Shown one piece after another: positions 27,101 through 39,773 of a stretch of DNA of 64,000 nt. The stretch's first letter is position 1. Every line of letters begins with the position of its first letter. Source of the stretch: Notospermus geniculatus. Lineage: Eukaryota; Nemertea; Pilidiophora; Heteronemertea; Lineidae. The position numbers and the translations under genes were made by a program. The stretch is from NCBI GenBank assembly GCA_002633025.1, contig NMRB01000211.1, positions 108,184 to 172,183 on the forward strand. The letters are read 5' to 3'. The notes under the pieces were generated by a model that had not been told where the DNA came from, ran no database searches, and saw only the letters and a list, made by a program, of their open reading frames with translations.

Positions 27101-30100
27101 GGTAAAGTTCAATGAAAAATTTGGTCAATTGATTTGGCGTTTATTGATAGGGCTTTTAAAATGGGACATTTTAAGGGTACTCTGCAAAACTTTGACCCAA
27201 AATTGGAACAGTTTATGGGAAGGCCTGTGAAAGAAACGTCTGTCTCGAACAATTTTGTGGTGGATCACACAGAGTCAACACCAAACACAAGCAGTTATCA
27301 TGGTTATGGTACAGGCCTTAAAACTATTACATGGACAACTGTAGGGAAAGGTTCAGAAAATGTGGTGAACACCACAACAATTCAATTCACCGACTGACGG
27401 CGACAATACATTCCCTTTAAGTTGAACCATTTACACAGAGGAATGTGTTATAGGAACTTTTCATGCAACAGTACATAATTACACATGGCCACTTACATGT
27501 ACATGTATTTGAAGAAAAAAAAAAGGCGTTGGAATTGAAGGAATCAAAATTCCTTCCTTTGTGCACATGAAAAAGGGCTTCACGTCTGGGGTTTATAAAG
27601 CAGGAGTCAATAATTGTATTTGATTGTTTACAAGAAAAGGTTTCAGTATTGGTGTTTACGTTTGAAGATTAAGGGGTGACAGAATGTGTTTGAAACAGGA
27701 ATGTGTTTTACCTTCACATTTGAAGTTTTTTAAATATTTTGATGTCATTTTTAGCTCAAAGGAAATTTTGGCAAAGACGGCACATGAAGGGGTCAAGTTT
27801 GATCAATGATCCAGATCAAAGAGTAGGCCTACTTGTAGAATTTCTTGGAAAACCCTACAGGTATAAAGTACCCGCACACTGCAAATAAAGAAACTCAAAA
27901 TATTCGAAGTAAAGATGAAGTAATACCAACATCACGACAATGAAAATGAGATTTCAACATTTTCTAAAGCCAAAGTCACCTACCTTCCACTGAAAACAAA
28001 ATCTGTGGTTTTTGAAAGTTTTCTGACCAGGAACTCAGTGTGGACCTCTTATTCGAACAGAACAACAACAACTTTAACAAGACACCCATGAAAAGTGACA
28101 AAACTTCTCATGCCGAAAGGAAACTCACTGAAAGTCAAGTTCTCTACCTCAAAGTCAAAGGTGGAATACATAGGCATGAGAAGATCCAGGAAACCCTTCC
28201 TACCTGAGTTCGAAAAAGAAACTATTTTACTTCCATTCAGAAACTGTCACTCTCTGAGTCATCATTTTTTGCAAGCCCACACAAAAGCTACAGGAACCGC
28301 AAATTATGGGATTACTGAAGCCAATTTGCAACTGAAGCTAAACTGCAATTCGCAATGGTTGTTATTTTTGGTGATCAATAGAAAATTACTTACTTCGGTC
28401 CAATTGGGAGCAGTCTGGCAGTATTTCGCAGAAAACCATAGCATAAACAGTTTACCACCTAGATGTCTGTCATACATTTTTTTACTCCACACTCCACATG
28501 CAAATAATCGGAGCAGATACTTATGACATTTCCAAATTCTGGGGCTTTCACCCACTGGCTGATCGTGCCAGGCACCCATTGAATCCTTGCACACTGGCAT
28601 TTTCTAAGAACATTTCCTCAACACCCCACTCCTAGACCTTGACAATCGTGCAGACGGGTTCCAAGCAAAGAACATTTCAGGACAAGCACAGCAGTAGCTT
28701 AGTCATGTTAGTGACCACATAAACCCCAGAAGTTGAAAGAGCGAAGTGGTCCTTTAGTGGACAGAAATTCTCCACACCAAACCACCCTCAGTAAATAATA
28801 CAAAGGACGTTTTTAGACCAAAATAACCAGATATTTTTCCTCTTCACAACTGATTAGTTAGAACCAATATGCAACCGCCGGAAACGATCACACTGATCGG
28901 TTTTTCTACGTCAGGTAGATGTGGCCCATGCGTTCCGTGTTCCAGAGAAACACCACCATTGCCAGACAGCCAGGAAGATCACTGGGCAAATAACGAACAG
29001 AAGAAGATCAATACGACAGAATCATATCCTGCCAGTGTGGGTTTTCCGCCCCCGCACAGATACCAAACCAGACACCTATTTTACTGCACAAATTAGGACG
29101 TGCTGCAGTGGGCACTGCAGACCATCCTGAGGAAATCAGTACTTCTTATCGCTGGTTAATACTGTACGTCACAGCGCACGAAGTGTGTTCCAGTCCGACC
29201 TCTGGCTCCAGTGCTTCATCCTTCAACTGCAGCAGACAACTACCAGCACCCCAGAGTGCACGATTTTGTTTGATCAGTCAGTCATGCACTACTTCTGTTG
29301 AGGAACGCAGCCATTGTATGGTGCCATTCCATCCATGTGGACCGCCATGACCTCTCATACACAAAGTCTTCAACACACCATACATTGCGAATGATGAGCC
29401 ATCCCCTACTAGCACAATGGCATTTGGCAATGCAACATCATCAAATCAAAATAGGTCTCAGTCCAAATGAACATCATTTACCTTCTTCGTTCTAAAACCC
29501 CAAACCAATCAAATAGTAAATCTAGGTTATAAGGCCAAGTGCCAAGTATCTCATTCATCGAAAATATTCCCTGTCCTCCGAAGACATTACAATTCAACTA
29601 ATTATCAAGATGGGACGACAAAAGATTGTATCGGACCATATCGCAGTTGACTCAGATACGAGGACACTTCTGAGAAAAGGTTACAACTGGTAGGCCTGGA
29701 TCTGTCTGGATGGTCCAAGTTAGAGCAACCAGCTTTCCCCATCCTACGAATGAAAGCTGAAAACTGATTTTGCACCCAGCTGAAAACAGTCACCAGGTGC
29801 CCTGACCGTTGAACCCTTCAAATCAATAGAAAGCCTCACCACTCATCAGCTGAAAATGACTGTAGGGAGCCCCAAACGGCACGAAAAGTGTGTGCTGCAC
29901 AGGGATGATGACCGCAACATAAGATGACTGATGAGGCAGATAGGATCAGAGATGAAACACATTCCGTTATGATCGTATGTATGTATCAACCATTACAAGT
30001 CCTTCGATGATCCATGACTCATGAACATCCAGTTTCAGCTGTGCCTGCCATGACGAGTATCCGATCATTCAGATCAGGTTCATCTGAACAGGGATGGGTC

Positions 30101-33100
30101 ATACGTACATCTTGGATCTCGATGACTTGAACCGATCAAGAAACCGAAACTGATTGGCACTGCCAGGAGGACTGGCTTCGATATAAATTGCAACAACATC
30201 TTGATAGAAAGGTGTTATCATATCCTTCTTACAAAGTTTGATCAATGTCTTTACTTATTGCGGGATGGTGTGGAGAAACGATAGGATGGAATTTCAAGAA
30301 GGTGAAAGCGGCATCCACATGATAAAAGAAAATACCACATGGGTGAAATAACACTCTGTAATATCAGCCATCAGATGCGTTCCAGAGAAGTACGTTGGCA
30401 CAGATGACCATTCGNGGGGGGGGGGAATGGTAGAGAGTTCACATGTAGATTCGCTCTTCCTTCCACTGCAACGGGCTGCTCCTATTCTGAAAGTTCATCA
30501 TGTGTGTTGCTTCCACGTGCGATGATGTCTTCCTTCTTCAGCATTTTACATCTGCGCCATGGCTTCCCTGGAATGCACTCTTAGCACGAAGACAGTACAA
30601 AGGGGCCTACGGGATCTGCCCATAGAAGAGTTGGGACCTCCTGCATGTGATAGGGGTACAGTATCAGGCATCACAGACTGAAATGATCCCTACAACGAAA
30701 ATTGATTCCAGGCATGTAGACCAAAGTCCTCCGTATTACGACTTACCTGAGAATCTGGAGGGTACACAATGAAATGGCGCAGGACAAATCCAAAGTTTCC
30801 GTCAGTGCGCTGGATGAGTATCGTACGCGGATCCTGCCAAGAGGAGCCGGCACCACCTGCTTGGTTCTCCTTATTCTGAAAAGACACAAAGTTCACAATA
30901 GATTGAACCTGTTGTACTAACAGCGGGTGGACTGGACCCAGAGTAACTTGGAGAAAACATGAAGGTAGGCTACTGAGAACATCTCAAATCTCGTTTCTGC
31001 TGATGCTGCGATCTTTAAGCTGTGTTTGGATGGCAGCAAGATACCTATTAAATTGGTAATCTCTAGCGAAATAAATTTACACCTGGGGTCATTAGCCGAT
31101 CGGTAAAAAATATCTGCCTGGCCCTGGCGTGAAGACTACCGTAGAATAGGTGTGTGGTGAACGCTTTTGATTGGGCTTCGTAGAGATCGTTGAACTTTGA
31201 ATCTATCAATGTTCTCAGGTACCTCTTCCACAATCTTTTTCAATGCCCCGTGATATTGTTTTCTGTGGTAAGTTTTCCCCTTGATGTCATCTGACAGCAC
31301 TGTCCTAGAACATGGAAAGCTGACCAGGAATCCACGTACCATTCAACCTCACAAATCGGAGCCAACATTTCCTCTGTGGCAGTGGCTAGAATAAGGTAAC
31401 TTCTGGATGAATGCTTGGGTGCTGACCAGCCATAAATGAGATATAATGACATCACCAAAGACAAGGGCAGGCAGAACTATCTCGGAAGTGGAATGTGACT
31501 GGAGGAGTAAACCTTATCTTACACCTGTAGGCCTATTTACACCTGTCCATGGACGATTGCAAAGAACTGCTTATCATACTCCGATAGAGCAGTGAATCAT
31601 CTGTGGTATGGCGTCAGACACACTTCGTAAACTAATCTTGTGATGTTTTTTCTCCATTGATAACAAATTATTTGAAATACTGGCATCTTTTCATCATCGA
31701 TAACTAATAATATAAGAAACCGTTTAGTAGTGTTTTTGCAACATATCAGATTTTGTTTCATTGTATCTGTCCGAAGATTTATTTACACGACTGCATGAAG
31801 AGAATGGACAAACTTTTAAAATCTCTCCCCATGTAGAATGAAGTGAGCACCACTTCATCAGATCTTACCAAATCTCAGGGATTGAAGGAACCTAAACAGG
31901 CCTTTCAGGCATGTTTTAACACCATACACACCTTTCATACATAGGCAGGCGCGACCAACGCATGAGTGGGCTTATGGTACTGGTAGTGACCCTTTAGCAA
32001 AGCAACTTGGGTACTTCGCCAATGTTCAAACATGTAGACAGGGCCCACTCATTTGTACAGACTGAGGAGGCAGGCGTAGGCATAAAGTAACATTTTCACA
32101 TGACGTATTCGAAGAAAGGAATACTCGACATAGTTAATACGCCACAACTTTTAAGCGGTCCTTGCACCTGTTCAAGCAATACCTAGGCCTGTATGTTTGA
32201 TAGCCGACATGCGTCAGCAAGGAATGCAGGTTACCTTGCTTGCACACAACCTACGTACGTAGGCTACAATGCAAAGTTTTTGCATTGTTTTACGCTGTAT
32301 CCACCCACATGAATTTTAAGAGTTAGGCTGGCGAAGCTTACAGTCGATAGTGACGAACAACCTATGCCTTTAGACCCCCTCAAGTTTAGTTGACGATGTT
32401 TAACCATCATCTCCCGAATTTTTCAGCATGAAAGACAATCATGGTAACCAGCCCTAGATGAAAATTGATTCGCAAACCTGTATTAGTCCTTGGACAGGAA
32501 AACGAATCTTTACGCCAGAGAAGCCTTAAGGCATGTAAGGACAGGACATGCAGGAAAAGGACAAATCTTCCAGGAGAATCAAAAGAATCAAATTCGGCAG
32601 CACTCCATGAACATTTTCCAACGGACCCTGGAAGAGAAAGTGGTCAGAGGCTTCTTACCCGACACTCCTGATCTACAGAGGGGGTAGGCAATGCTTTCTT
32701 CCGAGGCTTAATTCCTCGGAAACGAATCTTAATCCGAAAACGTCCAAATTTGCGTCCATCCATAACCGAAAGAGAACCCCCTCCAAACAGGATGCTCCCA
32801 CGACACTACGAAAGCTCCTCGAAGACGTTGCGTGATTACATGCCTGCACCGTTTGGCCTATCTGGTAAACTGAGGATGCTCGGCACATTTATGCTCGCTA
32901 GTATGTGTATAGAATGAAGGCTTATGACTAAGTGATGTTTTGAAGAGAAAAGTAGCAGTGGGGATTCTCTCACATAGGTACGGCAAGGTCAAATGGCTTC
33001 TACGGTTCCTGGCTGCGCAAAGAGCATCGTATCAAATTCCAGTGAGCTAGGCGGCTAGTAGCATGATCTGCTGCACCTACTAGAAGATTTTGGATACCCA

Positions 33101-36100
33101 AATCAGAGGACTTAGTTGAATCTCATGACACTAAATGTAACTTTGTCCGAACTACACATTAGCCATACACCAGAGAAAGTTCCGGAGCATAGTGGCTGCA
33201 TAAAGAGCTGGAACCCTCAGTCAGCAGTCCTCATGTTCCTTGAATCTCACGCTCGCCTGCCACGTGCCACAGAATCTGCCATTCTATTGGGTATCTTTGT
33301 CCTCTATAGCATCGTTTTGAGGGGTGAGGGGAAAGTGGTAATGGATGGTAGAAGGGACGCTAGTCCACCTCAGGTTGTATCCTCATCTAAGAACGCCGGC
33401 ATTTCTGATGCTACCTACCACTACTAACTATTCTGACAGCATTGGTCGAGGGCCTTCATGAGTCTTCTTGGCGTCGTTCGAAGTCCTCATTTTCCTCATC
33501 ATAGAAGGGAAAACAGACAATTCATCAACCAAGCCCTCAAGAGTAAAGTACACCCTTTCTACGCAGGTGGATAGGCCTAGGAGAGGAATATCTAATCGCA
33601 ATCTAGAGGATCTTCTTACATGTCTTAGATATTATGGATCAAAATTCACTTTTTTCGCCAAGGCACACCACGTGATCTCGCATACTTTTCGTTATTTTCC
33701 AGCTGCAGTTGGTGGTTGAACTTCGGTAATGTAATTATCAGGTTGCATGTTGTGCGTCCTTTGGTCATGAACTTTGATGTCTGGATTTGTCGGGCTTACA
33801 ATTCGCTTCTGTGAGAATGTAAGAAACTTTAAGGATGATACATACAAACTCCACCTTTTGCCACTGACACAAATTATGTTGTTTACTTATCGCCATGTAC
33901 TTCAACATGCTCAATGGAACCAATGGCAGCACTGCAACTAAGAATGTTGGTTGGAATTTACCTGTGAATATATAGGCCTGCACAAAGACTTTTTTCACCT
34001 TCCTGTAAAACCACCTGTTCTCTTCCTGGAGACTTATGTGTCTCCATCTGAGGGGCAGGTGTTGAACTTACTTCTCCAGCCTGGTTTTAGACGTTCACTG
34101 ATCAGAATGCTGCATAATGGAATAGACGGTTCTCAAATTCACAGATCTGCGCACTTCTGCCGAAATGTCGATCTGAAACCGGGTGACGTGATGCAGTCCA
34201 TGATTCAGCAATGATTGATTGACTCTGGTGCAATGTCTTCGACGTCACTGTAGTGGGGCTGGCTCTGCATCACGTCATTCAGCTTCAGATCAAGGAAGTC
34301 CGCAGATCTTTGTCGTTTACGTCAATTTGAGAAAAGGTCTATGGATCTTCCATACCAAGGGGAGAAATTGTGCTCAGGAGAAGGAACCTTTGTCCTTTCC
34401 TTACAAATGGTGTATATCATGTTTCTTTTGTTGAGAACACACAAAACCAACTCTTCTTGTCTGACCTGAGGACACCACAGCGGAGTGGCCTAATTGTTAA
34501 TGTAATACAAAATCGTCCATCAGGTTCTTGATTACATTATATGACTAATTACCTAATACAGTATTTGTGGGCCTCTCTCTGTGCCAACAAGTGCATCGTT
34601 CTCTACATAATTCATTCAGCCATTGGCCGTGTTGGCCACCTGATGTCTACACTTCTACTGCCTTCCCCTAATGCCTGTCGGGCTTGCCAAATAGTTGCTA
34701 CACTGGAAGGTGTATATTTTGGTGAAAGAAAAGATGAACATCATGGTCAATGCCAAAGAAATTTATACTGAGAAAAAATCTTGCCCACCACCCCACTAAC
34801 AGGAATGTCTCCCACAGCTTTGCATTGATATTGACAGATTTTCAACAAATCCGGTTTTAAACCACCCATAGGGGCAGACTACCAATGCACCTTCCTACGC
34901 CCCAATCAACCGGAACTGTTCAATATTAAATCAAGGACTATTATATTTAGCAGTGAGGTGTGTACTGTCGGGCAGCAATGGCGGCTTAAATGCCCTAAAA
35001 TGGATTTATTATCGTAAGCTAGTATAGTACACGTAGGCCTGTTGGTAACAATACAAAATTTATGTCAACGTTTCCTCTTCCATGAAAAGTGCGACAAATA
35101 CAGAGTAGGACAAACAGTCTTAGGACAGGTTGTTTATAAGTTGTGAAACACCAGCAACAAATGTTCTGGGCGACATCTTTGGACCTGGCAACACAGACGC
35201 CAGACACCGTTGCTCTCTTGCTGAGCAGTTTTCACAGACAGGCATCCATGATCCTTCTGGTGTAACTACAGAACAGATCAAGTGCTGACAGACATGCACA
35301 ATATGTAGGGGCCTGTACAAAACAACTGCGCGGCAAGAGCCACATAATGTACAGGCATGTACACACTCATCAGCAACAAACATATTTTTTATTCACTCGT
35401 TATCGGTCAACACTTCTATACCTGTATTACAATGAAGACTGCAAGTTTCCTATACATCCTCCAACAAGTAACTGACTGTTTATCATTCTGGCTTCACAAA
35501 GACGAAGGTATTGTGTCAACAAATCCCAACATATTGTTGTATTGAGATAATAAAACATGTGCCTCACCAGAACTCAAACAGTTTGCATGTCGACTGGCAC
35601 TTCACCTCAGACTTTTTGCCAATCCTGAGCTTGCCAGTTGAACAACTATTTCACCCAAAAATAACCACAAAATTTAAGGTCGGCAAAAAAGTCCAGCCCT
35701 GACATGTCTCATGCCTGAGTTTCACATTGGCAGTGGGATTCGAACCTGAGAGGGACCTCATTCTGCAAACCTGGGACCCGAGCCAGTAGAGCACAGCAGC
35801 TCCTTTCCTGTTGATTCTTATTACCGGTACGCTGATGCCGAAGTCTTCTGCTGCGATCACTCTTCCTTTAGAGACCTAAACTAAAATACTTCATGGCTGA
35901 ATATTTTACCTCTGAATCATGCACGAGTATGTTTTCCTTCCTATTCTATCAGTCTCACGACACCACTATTGAGATCACGGACCCAATGGAAACACATAAC
36001 TGCACGAAAAAAAAGTGGGGACATGGTTCGCGGCATTCAGGAATTCATTCATGACTTCTTATGAAGGCTAGCTGGTATGAATTTTGATTTTGATGAAATA

Positions 36101-37925
36101 ACAATGACACACTGAACTGAAGACCAAACACTATTACATACATATATGTACATGCACATTAGAAACATGTCAGTGAATACAGACTATGTATGGAAATGAG
36201 CCAGATATTATGGCCTTTTAATTAACCATCATTCAAATCGGCTTCTTAGCCTACTGTACATGTTGTTACGTCGTCATTTCATGACTGACACTGTGGTTGC
36301 CCTGTCCAGAACCAAGAAAGAGAGGTGACACTGACAGGGTTTCATTCCAAGGGAACCAAATCAGCCTGTCACCCTTAGGGTGACAGGCTGATTTGGTTAA
36401 CCAGTTCAACAAAAGGTCCCACCAGCTGGCTGCACTACTATTACTAATGACCCACGAGCATGAAGGAGGTTTGCATGACTACATGTAATGCAGGCGATAC
36501 ACTACAGCACAAAGGTGGTAAACAGGGCCATTAGAGATTCAGCCTTTTTGTGATAATAAATAATGTCACTGTCGGTATGTGGAGGATCATCAGCATGAAC
36601 ACACATTCACGAATGACAAGTTAGGCCTCCATAAACAATGCAGGCCCTTGAGATACCAAATCTGCATTAGGAGATCAATATGAACAACTTTACAAGTGTC
36701 ATCAAAAGGCATGAAATCTCAGCCCACATAGGCTTACATGGCTGGGAAAATGTGCATTCATGTGCCAAGTCGTGGACTACATGTCACACACACACTACAT
36801 ACATCATTCCTTACAAGACTAACGAAGAAATCTGTGTATTGATTGTATTCGACTAATTAACCTGTCACTGTTTCATTGATTACTTGTAAGATGCATTGAT
36901 TTATTAGAAAAGGCAGGTTCAATCAGTTGACTGATTGATTGGGATACTGATTGATCACCTGACAAGAGAAAACACATCTAATCCTTAGAGTACATTTGTC
37001 TTTATAACATGGCTCAATATCTTTTTGTTTTGGTTTTCCTCTGGACTTGGAGGATGCCAAGACAGCAGGTGTAGGCTAACTTGAGACTTTATGTATGCTA
37101 CATGTACTGCTAACATCTGACTGTCTCGAGCACCTTCCCAGACAAAATCACCACAGACAAACACTTTTTTGGAAGTTTTTTTTGCAAAATTGAGGACAAA
37201 CAGCATTTTTCATGTTGTTCTTTAAAACGACAAAGTTATATTGGTATTGGTAACATTTGCAAAACAGGCAATGACAGGGCCGCTGTACATGTACATGTAG
37301 GCCTACCATCTCTAAAACGAGACAGACATTCCAGTCAAAATGAATGAAACCTCAATTGGCATTTTCTATAAAAGCAGACTGTAATTGCCGATAAACAGGC
37401 CTATTTGGGAACAATTCAGACATTGGAAGGAACATGTATAAAGTGCATTCCATGGCAATGAAGGTGTGCAATGAAAGGAAAGCGATAATGAAACAATACA
37501 TGAATGATGAACTGTTTCAACAGGCAATTACAAACTGTTCAAAGTGGTCCCAATTTTCAAGATAGATGACTGTTTAGATGAGCTAAATTCCATCAATATG
37601 TGTCCCAGAATAGCCTTTGCTCCAGTTTTGTGACATCACCAATCTGAATGGGGAGACTTTGTGATTTTAGGATGACCATGACCTCCGTGGTGCGATTCAC
37701 ACAATGGAGAGTGACAATCGTGACACTCGTCATAACCGTACACCAGCATATGCACTGCACATAATGCACTGCATGGCATTCAGAACCAAGACATGACATT
37801 TCGCTATTCTTCTGTTTCTGGCATAGTGTACATGTACCCTACACCACAAGAGTCGCCCCACCTCCAAAACCTACCTCATTCCCATCGTAGCTCCCCCTCT
37901 GATCTGGCGTGTTTGCGGCCGCCAT
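13009..37925 (-). CDS. ARHGAP21/23: Rho GTPase-activating protein 21/23-like (PDZ-PH-RhoGAP), 17 coding exons
   Basis: Coding exons, 5' to 3': 37925-37875, 30875-30747, 24084-23864, 23531-21595, 19663-19424, 19134-18990, 18795-18741, 18574-18365, 18229-18029, 17413-17233, 16974-16775, 16637-16512, 16356-16248, 16028-15865, 15729-15604, 15322-15217, 15113-13009. Every junction has GT-AG ends and matching phase; the sum is 6306 nt, or 2101 residues plus stop. Domains: PDZ about 34-142, PH about 950-1060, RhoGAP about 1177-1365 with arginine finger GIYRIPG (Arg about 1215). The order and the conserved tail motif RKRRHTVGG match vertebrate ARHGAP21/23 and fly RhoGAP19D. Family role: turning off Cdc42/RhoA at junctions and Golgi; human ARHGAP21 binds ARF1 through its PH region. 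The start ATG has a good context (GACGGAATGG) and an in-frame TGA 30 nt upstream. An invertebrate probably has one gene for the 21/23 pair. Confidence 0.93.
15217..17413 (-). CDS. ARHGAP21/23: RhoGAP exons 10-16, RhoGAP catalytic domain
   Basis: Exon 10 is a basic linker. Exon 11 ends in [10 protein letters not shown], the domain entry. Exon 12 carries [11 protein letters not shown] with the catalytic arginine. Exon 13 carries [18 protein letters not shown]. Exon 14 carries [19 protein letters not shown]. Exon 15 carries [13 protein letters not shown], the conserved Asn/GTPase-contact helix. Exon 16 continues [17 protein letters not shown], which matches human HHDWFFTEE. The arginine finger and the NLA/FGPTL motif are intact, so catalysis is expected. 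Confidence 0.96.
17437..18004. repeat. 47-bp minisatellite inside RhoGAP intron 9
   Basis: About a dozen units of the form ACAACTATCTGAGGGATGAA followed by CACAAAATGCCAGAATATC fill nearly the whole intron between exons 9 and 10 (17414-18028). Units differ by point changes and small indels. The array should be length-variable between individuals. Confidence 0.9.
18029..18574 (-). CDS. ARHGAP21/23: RhoGAP exons 8-9, PH domain
   Basis: Exon 8 (18574-18365) gives [20 protein letters not shown] and [20 protein letters not shown], the first PH strands. Exon 9 (18229-18029) gives [19 protein letters not shown] and [18 protein letters not shown], the closing helix with its invariant Trp. In human ARHGAP21 this region binds GTP-loaded ARF1. 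Both exons are phase 0 to phase 0. Confidence 0.95.
18990..19663 (-). CDS. ARHGAP21/23: RhoGAP exons 5 and 6, linker before PH
   Basis: Exon 5 (19663-19424) is Ser/Thr-rich and holds [12 protein letters not shown], a likely proline-directed phosphorylation stretch. Its donor is GTATAA, weaker than the rest. Exon 6 (19134-18990) holds [20 protein letters not shown]. Exon 7 (18795-18741, 55 nt) follows with [13 protein letters not shown]. Phases 1, 2 and 0 link all three. Confidence 0.82.
21595..23531 (-). CDS. ARHGAP21/23: RhoGAP exon 4, long low-complexity linker
   Basis: This 1937-nt exon encodes about 646 residues between PDZ and PH. After the last PDZ strand it is rich in Ser, Thr, Pro and basic residues with no further fold visible, as in vertebrate ARHGAP21. 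Short conserved-looking patches such as [14 protein letters not shown] resemble the phosphorylated RSKSYDEGLDD motif of the human protein. It ends in phase 1 at GTAAGT. Confidence 0.9.
23864..24084 (-). CDS. ARHGAP21/23: RhoGAP exon 3, second half of PDZ domain
   Basis: It starts [12 protein letters not shown] and contains [20 protein letters not shown], almost identical to the vertebrate ARHGAP21 PDZ ([17 protein letters not shown]). It then has [20 protein letters not shown] and ends in phase 2 at donor GTGAGC. The PDZ fold closes in exon 4 ([19 protein letters not shown]). Confidence 0.95.
25060..25720. repeat. 145-bp tandem repeat with a CTCF-like core per unit
   Basis: The landmark GCCACCTGG occurs at 25088, 25233, 25378, 25523 and 25668, exactly 145 bp apart each time, and again at 25960 (292 bp on). 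On the minus strand each site reads CCGCCAGGTGGC or CCACCAGGTGGC, which fits the CTCF core. The array lies in RhoGAP intron 2. No open frame runs through it. Confidence 0.88.
25720..26165. repeat. Diverged tail of the array with GACGAC microsatellite and hairpin end
   Basis: It continues the array in weaker form, then has a (GACGAC)n run at about 26093-26126 and ends in a small hairpin, AGCTCACCCCAGTGAGCT (26146-26163). A microsatellite followed by a short terminal hairpin is common at the end of dispersed repeats in marine invertebrates; the assignment to such a family is from memory. Confidence 0.5.
26170..29200. other. RhoGAP intron 2, no gene seen
   Basis: AT-rich intron sequence. Short open frames (for example 28095-28526 plus) show no recognisable domain and no codon pattern distinct from intron. 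No RNA gene or strong repeat was found. Confidence 0.5.
30747..30875 (-). CDS. ARHGAP21/23: RhoGAP exon 2, first half of PDZ domain
   Basis: This is a 129-nt, phase-0 exon with acceptor CTTTTCAG and donor GTAAGT. Its 43 residues include [18 protein letters not shown], the carboxylate-binding loop region typical of the ARHGAP21/23 PDZ (human: [16 protein letters not shown]). A second copy of the exon lies at 45454-45582. Confidence 0.93.
35690..35850 (-). repeat. tRNA-derived SINE-like sequence
   Basis: On the minus strand there is a perfect B box, GGTTCGAATCC (35746-35736), preceded by a degenerate tRNA-like stretch and followed by a non-tRNA body. The same sequence is in duplicate copy 2 with B box at 49964-49954, so it predates the duplication. 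Confidence 0.5.
36354..36398. repeat. Perfect 22-bp palindrome, present only in copy 1
   Basis: Arms 36354-36375 and 36377-36398 are exact reverse complements around one T. In copy 2 (near 50570) exactly the left arm is absent: CCAAGGG joins directly to TAGGGTGACAGG. Either the arm was added in copy 1 or deleted from copy 2. Confidence 0.9.
37875..37925 (-). CDS. ARHGAP21/23: RhoGAP exon 1 (start codon exon)
   Basis: It encodes 17 residues, [17 protein letters not shown], and ends at donor GTAGGT in phase 0, which fits the next exon at 30875. In-frame stops TAG and TGA lie just upstream of the ATG, so this is the first coding exon, and the bases above 37925 are 5' UTR or promoter. The exon lies outside the duplicated 29.2-36.8 kb block, so only one copy exists in the window. 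Confidence 0.75.
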
Positions 37926-37929
37926 TCCG

Positions 37930-39630
37930 TCCTCGTCCCCAATCCTTCTCAATCACGCTGGGACGGATGTAACAGTCTAGCTGCCGATTTCATTTGTAGG
38001 CAACATTGTGCAAATTTATTTGTCTGAAAAGAGAGAGAGGCAAATTCATGAAACTTAGGCGGCATATATATCGTCACATGAATTACAAACTTATCCACTG
38101 GGGTTTGTTGAAGTGGCCTGAACCTATCTTTCAATACATAAGGCCTAAGTCTTGATTTTACAGTACCGTATCTGCTTTTTCCCGGCATGTCAGAAAAGAA
38201 ATTTCAGCCAAAAAATGTCATTTCCCTTCAGTTCATTCTTATCGTTTGATCTCCTTTGAACATGCTCGGCATGATGTAGACATAGGTCAGCCATGTAGAA
38301 TCTATCAAGGGCAGGTGGTCAACCATTATCAATACTGTTTCAAGAATTCATGCATGACATAGATAAAATCTGCAAGCAGAATGATATTGACAGTTGCATC
38401 TGGACAACTTGATTTGAAACTACACAGGCGAAGGCAATGCCACAATAACATGAATTACTTCAACTATGGAAAGTTACATCTTTAGTGATAAATACGTGTA
38501 TTACAATGTATTGTATGATGGCCTAGATAGCGTTCCTACATTACATGTAGTTATGGTCATTTCAAAAAAAATAATGTGAAATCCAAGAGTGGTGTTGAGA
38601 GACATTCACTAGGCCCTTTTTTCGTTCAGAATTGACAACTTAACATTTCTGTCCTTGCCGGCCCCCTTAGAATTGCATCATTTTTACTGTTGATTACCAT
38701 CCCACATGTCCTAGCTCAGGTATGTGGACCCAGGGAAACAACCTACCTTACCCACTCCCTCTATTCCCAACAAACCATGGCTTGAACGCATTACCACAAT
38801 ACTCAACATACCGAAGTCAAACCTGAATCACACAAGCATTGTTTCTTAAAATAGACAACTCTATCGCTATCACACAGGCACATGAAGCATAGCTTCCTTC
38901 TTCCCCTTGTACATGTACATACCGGTAGACAACCTATAAATCACCTCAGTATTGATAAGACCAATCACAGATAAAAAAGGTAATTATCTCATAGTTTGGC
39001 CTGACAAGACCGATATTATCTGTCTCGAATGGAGAGTGAAAATGAGCTGAACTCTTTTGACTCTGGGTGGGAGGCACTTGGGTCACAATCAGGTGACAGA
39101 GTAACAACTTTGCCTTGTCATGGCCTCCTTTCTTAATGACAGGTATGTCATATTCTGACATCATCCTGCAATTTTACATTATATGTGTATATTGTATCTT
39201 CCTGGCACCAATCACTTAAGAAGTCATGCAGACATGGCAGACGGCTTGGAGGAACCCGGTCATAATCCAAGTCATACATGTACAAACAACTATGTATCAT
39301 AGACCTTTAGACAATGTTGTTAGACATGAACATAAAACATCAAAACTATTCTGAGCACACCATTATATTTATTTGAAGGTACACTGTAGGCTACAGGGTT
39401 TGAATTGCTACTTTTTGTAAATAGCTTCGAAATGGTGAGCCACCGCCCACTATACTACTGACCAGCATCTGGCCAAGTCTATTCACATATTGACACCAAA
39501 TGCTAGAAGTACATGTAAGTACATGTATCAAGGATTGTTGTTTTAGGGACAAGAATTAACTTCCTAAACATCACTAGCACAACACAAAATCATCAGCGTA
39601 AGCCACATAAATACACTATTACAGTGTACA
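37930..39630. other. Region upstream of RhoGAP exon 1, no gene seen
   Basis: It should hold the RhoGAP 5' UTR and promoter (minus strand, reading from above 37925). No TATA box or initiator can be singled out. Scattered ATGTAC runs occur; otherwise I see nothing. Confidence 0.4.
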
Positions 39631-39633
39631 GCA

Positions 39634-39773
39634 GGGCCCAGTTTCACAAAGAATCTTACCCTAAGTCTAAAGTTTGACTTAAGTCATCATGTGACCAGTT
39701 TCAGCAAATCAGATGACTTCATTTCAGACTTAAGTTTTTTCTTAGACTTAAGATACTTTGTGCAACCGGCCCC
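39634..39773. mobile_element. MITE with GGGCC...TTTCACAAAG-type ends
   Basis: The left end GGGCCCAGTTTCACAAAGAA and the right end (reverse complement GGGGCCGGTTGCACAAAGTA) form imperfect inverted ends that continue into AAGTCTAA on both sides. It is about 140 bp long and non-coding. Confidence 0.75.

Larger units (their letters stand above)
29203..36775. repeat. Large duplicated block, copy 1
   Basis: From about 29203 to 36775 the sequence recurs at about 43893-50968 in the same orientation, with long identical runs broken by substitutions and small indels. Copy 1 includes RhoGAP exon 2 and a stretch at 31445-32398 that is missing from copy 2, where an N stands instead. Copy 1 sits across the first and second introns of the RhoGAP gene. 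Confidence 0.95.

Noticed and set aside
29203-36775. Protein genes inside the duplicated block other than RhoGAP exon 2
   Set aside because: The open frames shared by both copies are short, lack recognisable domains and shift with indels between copies.
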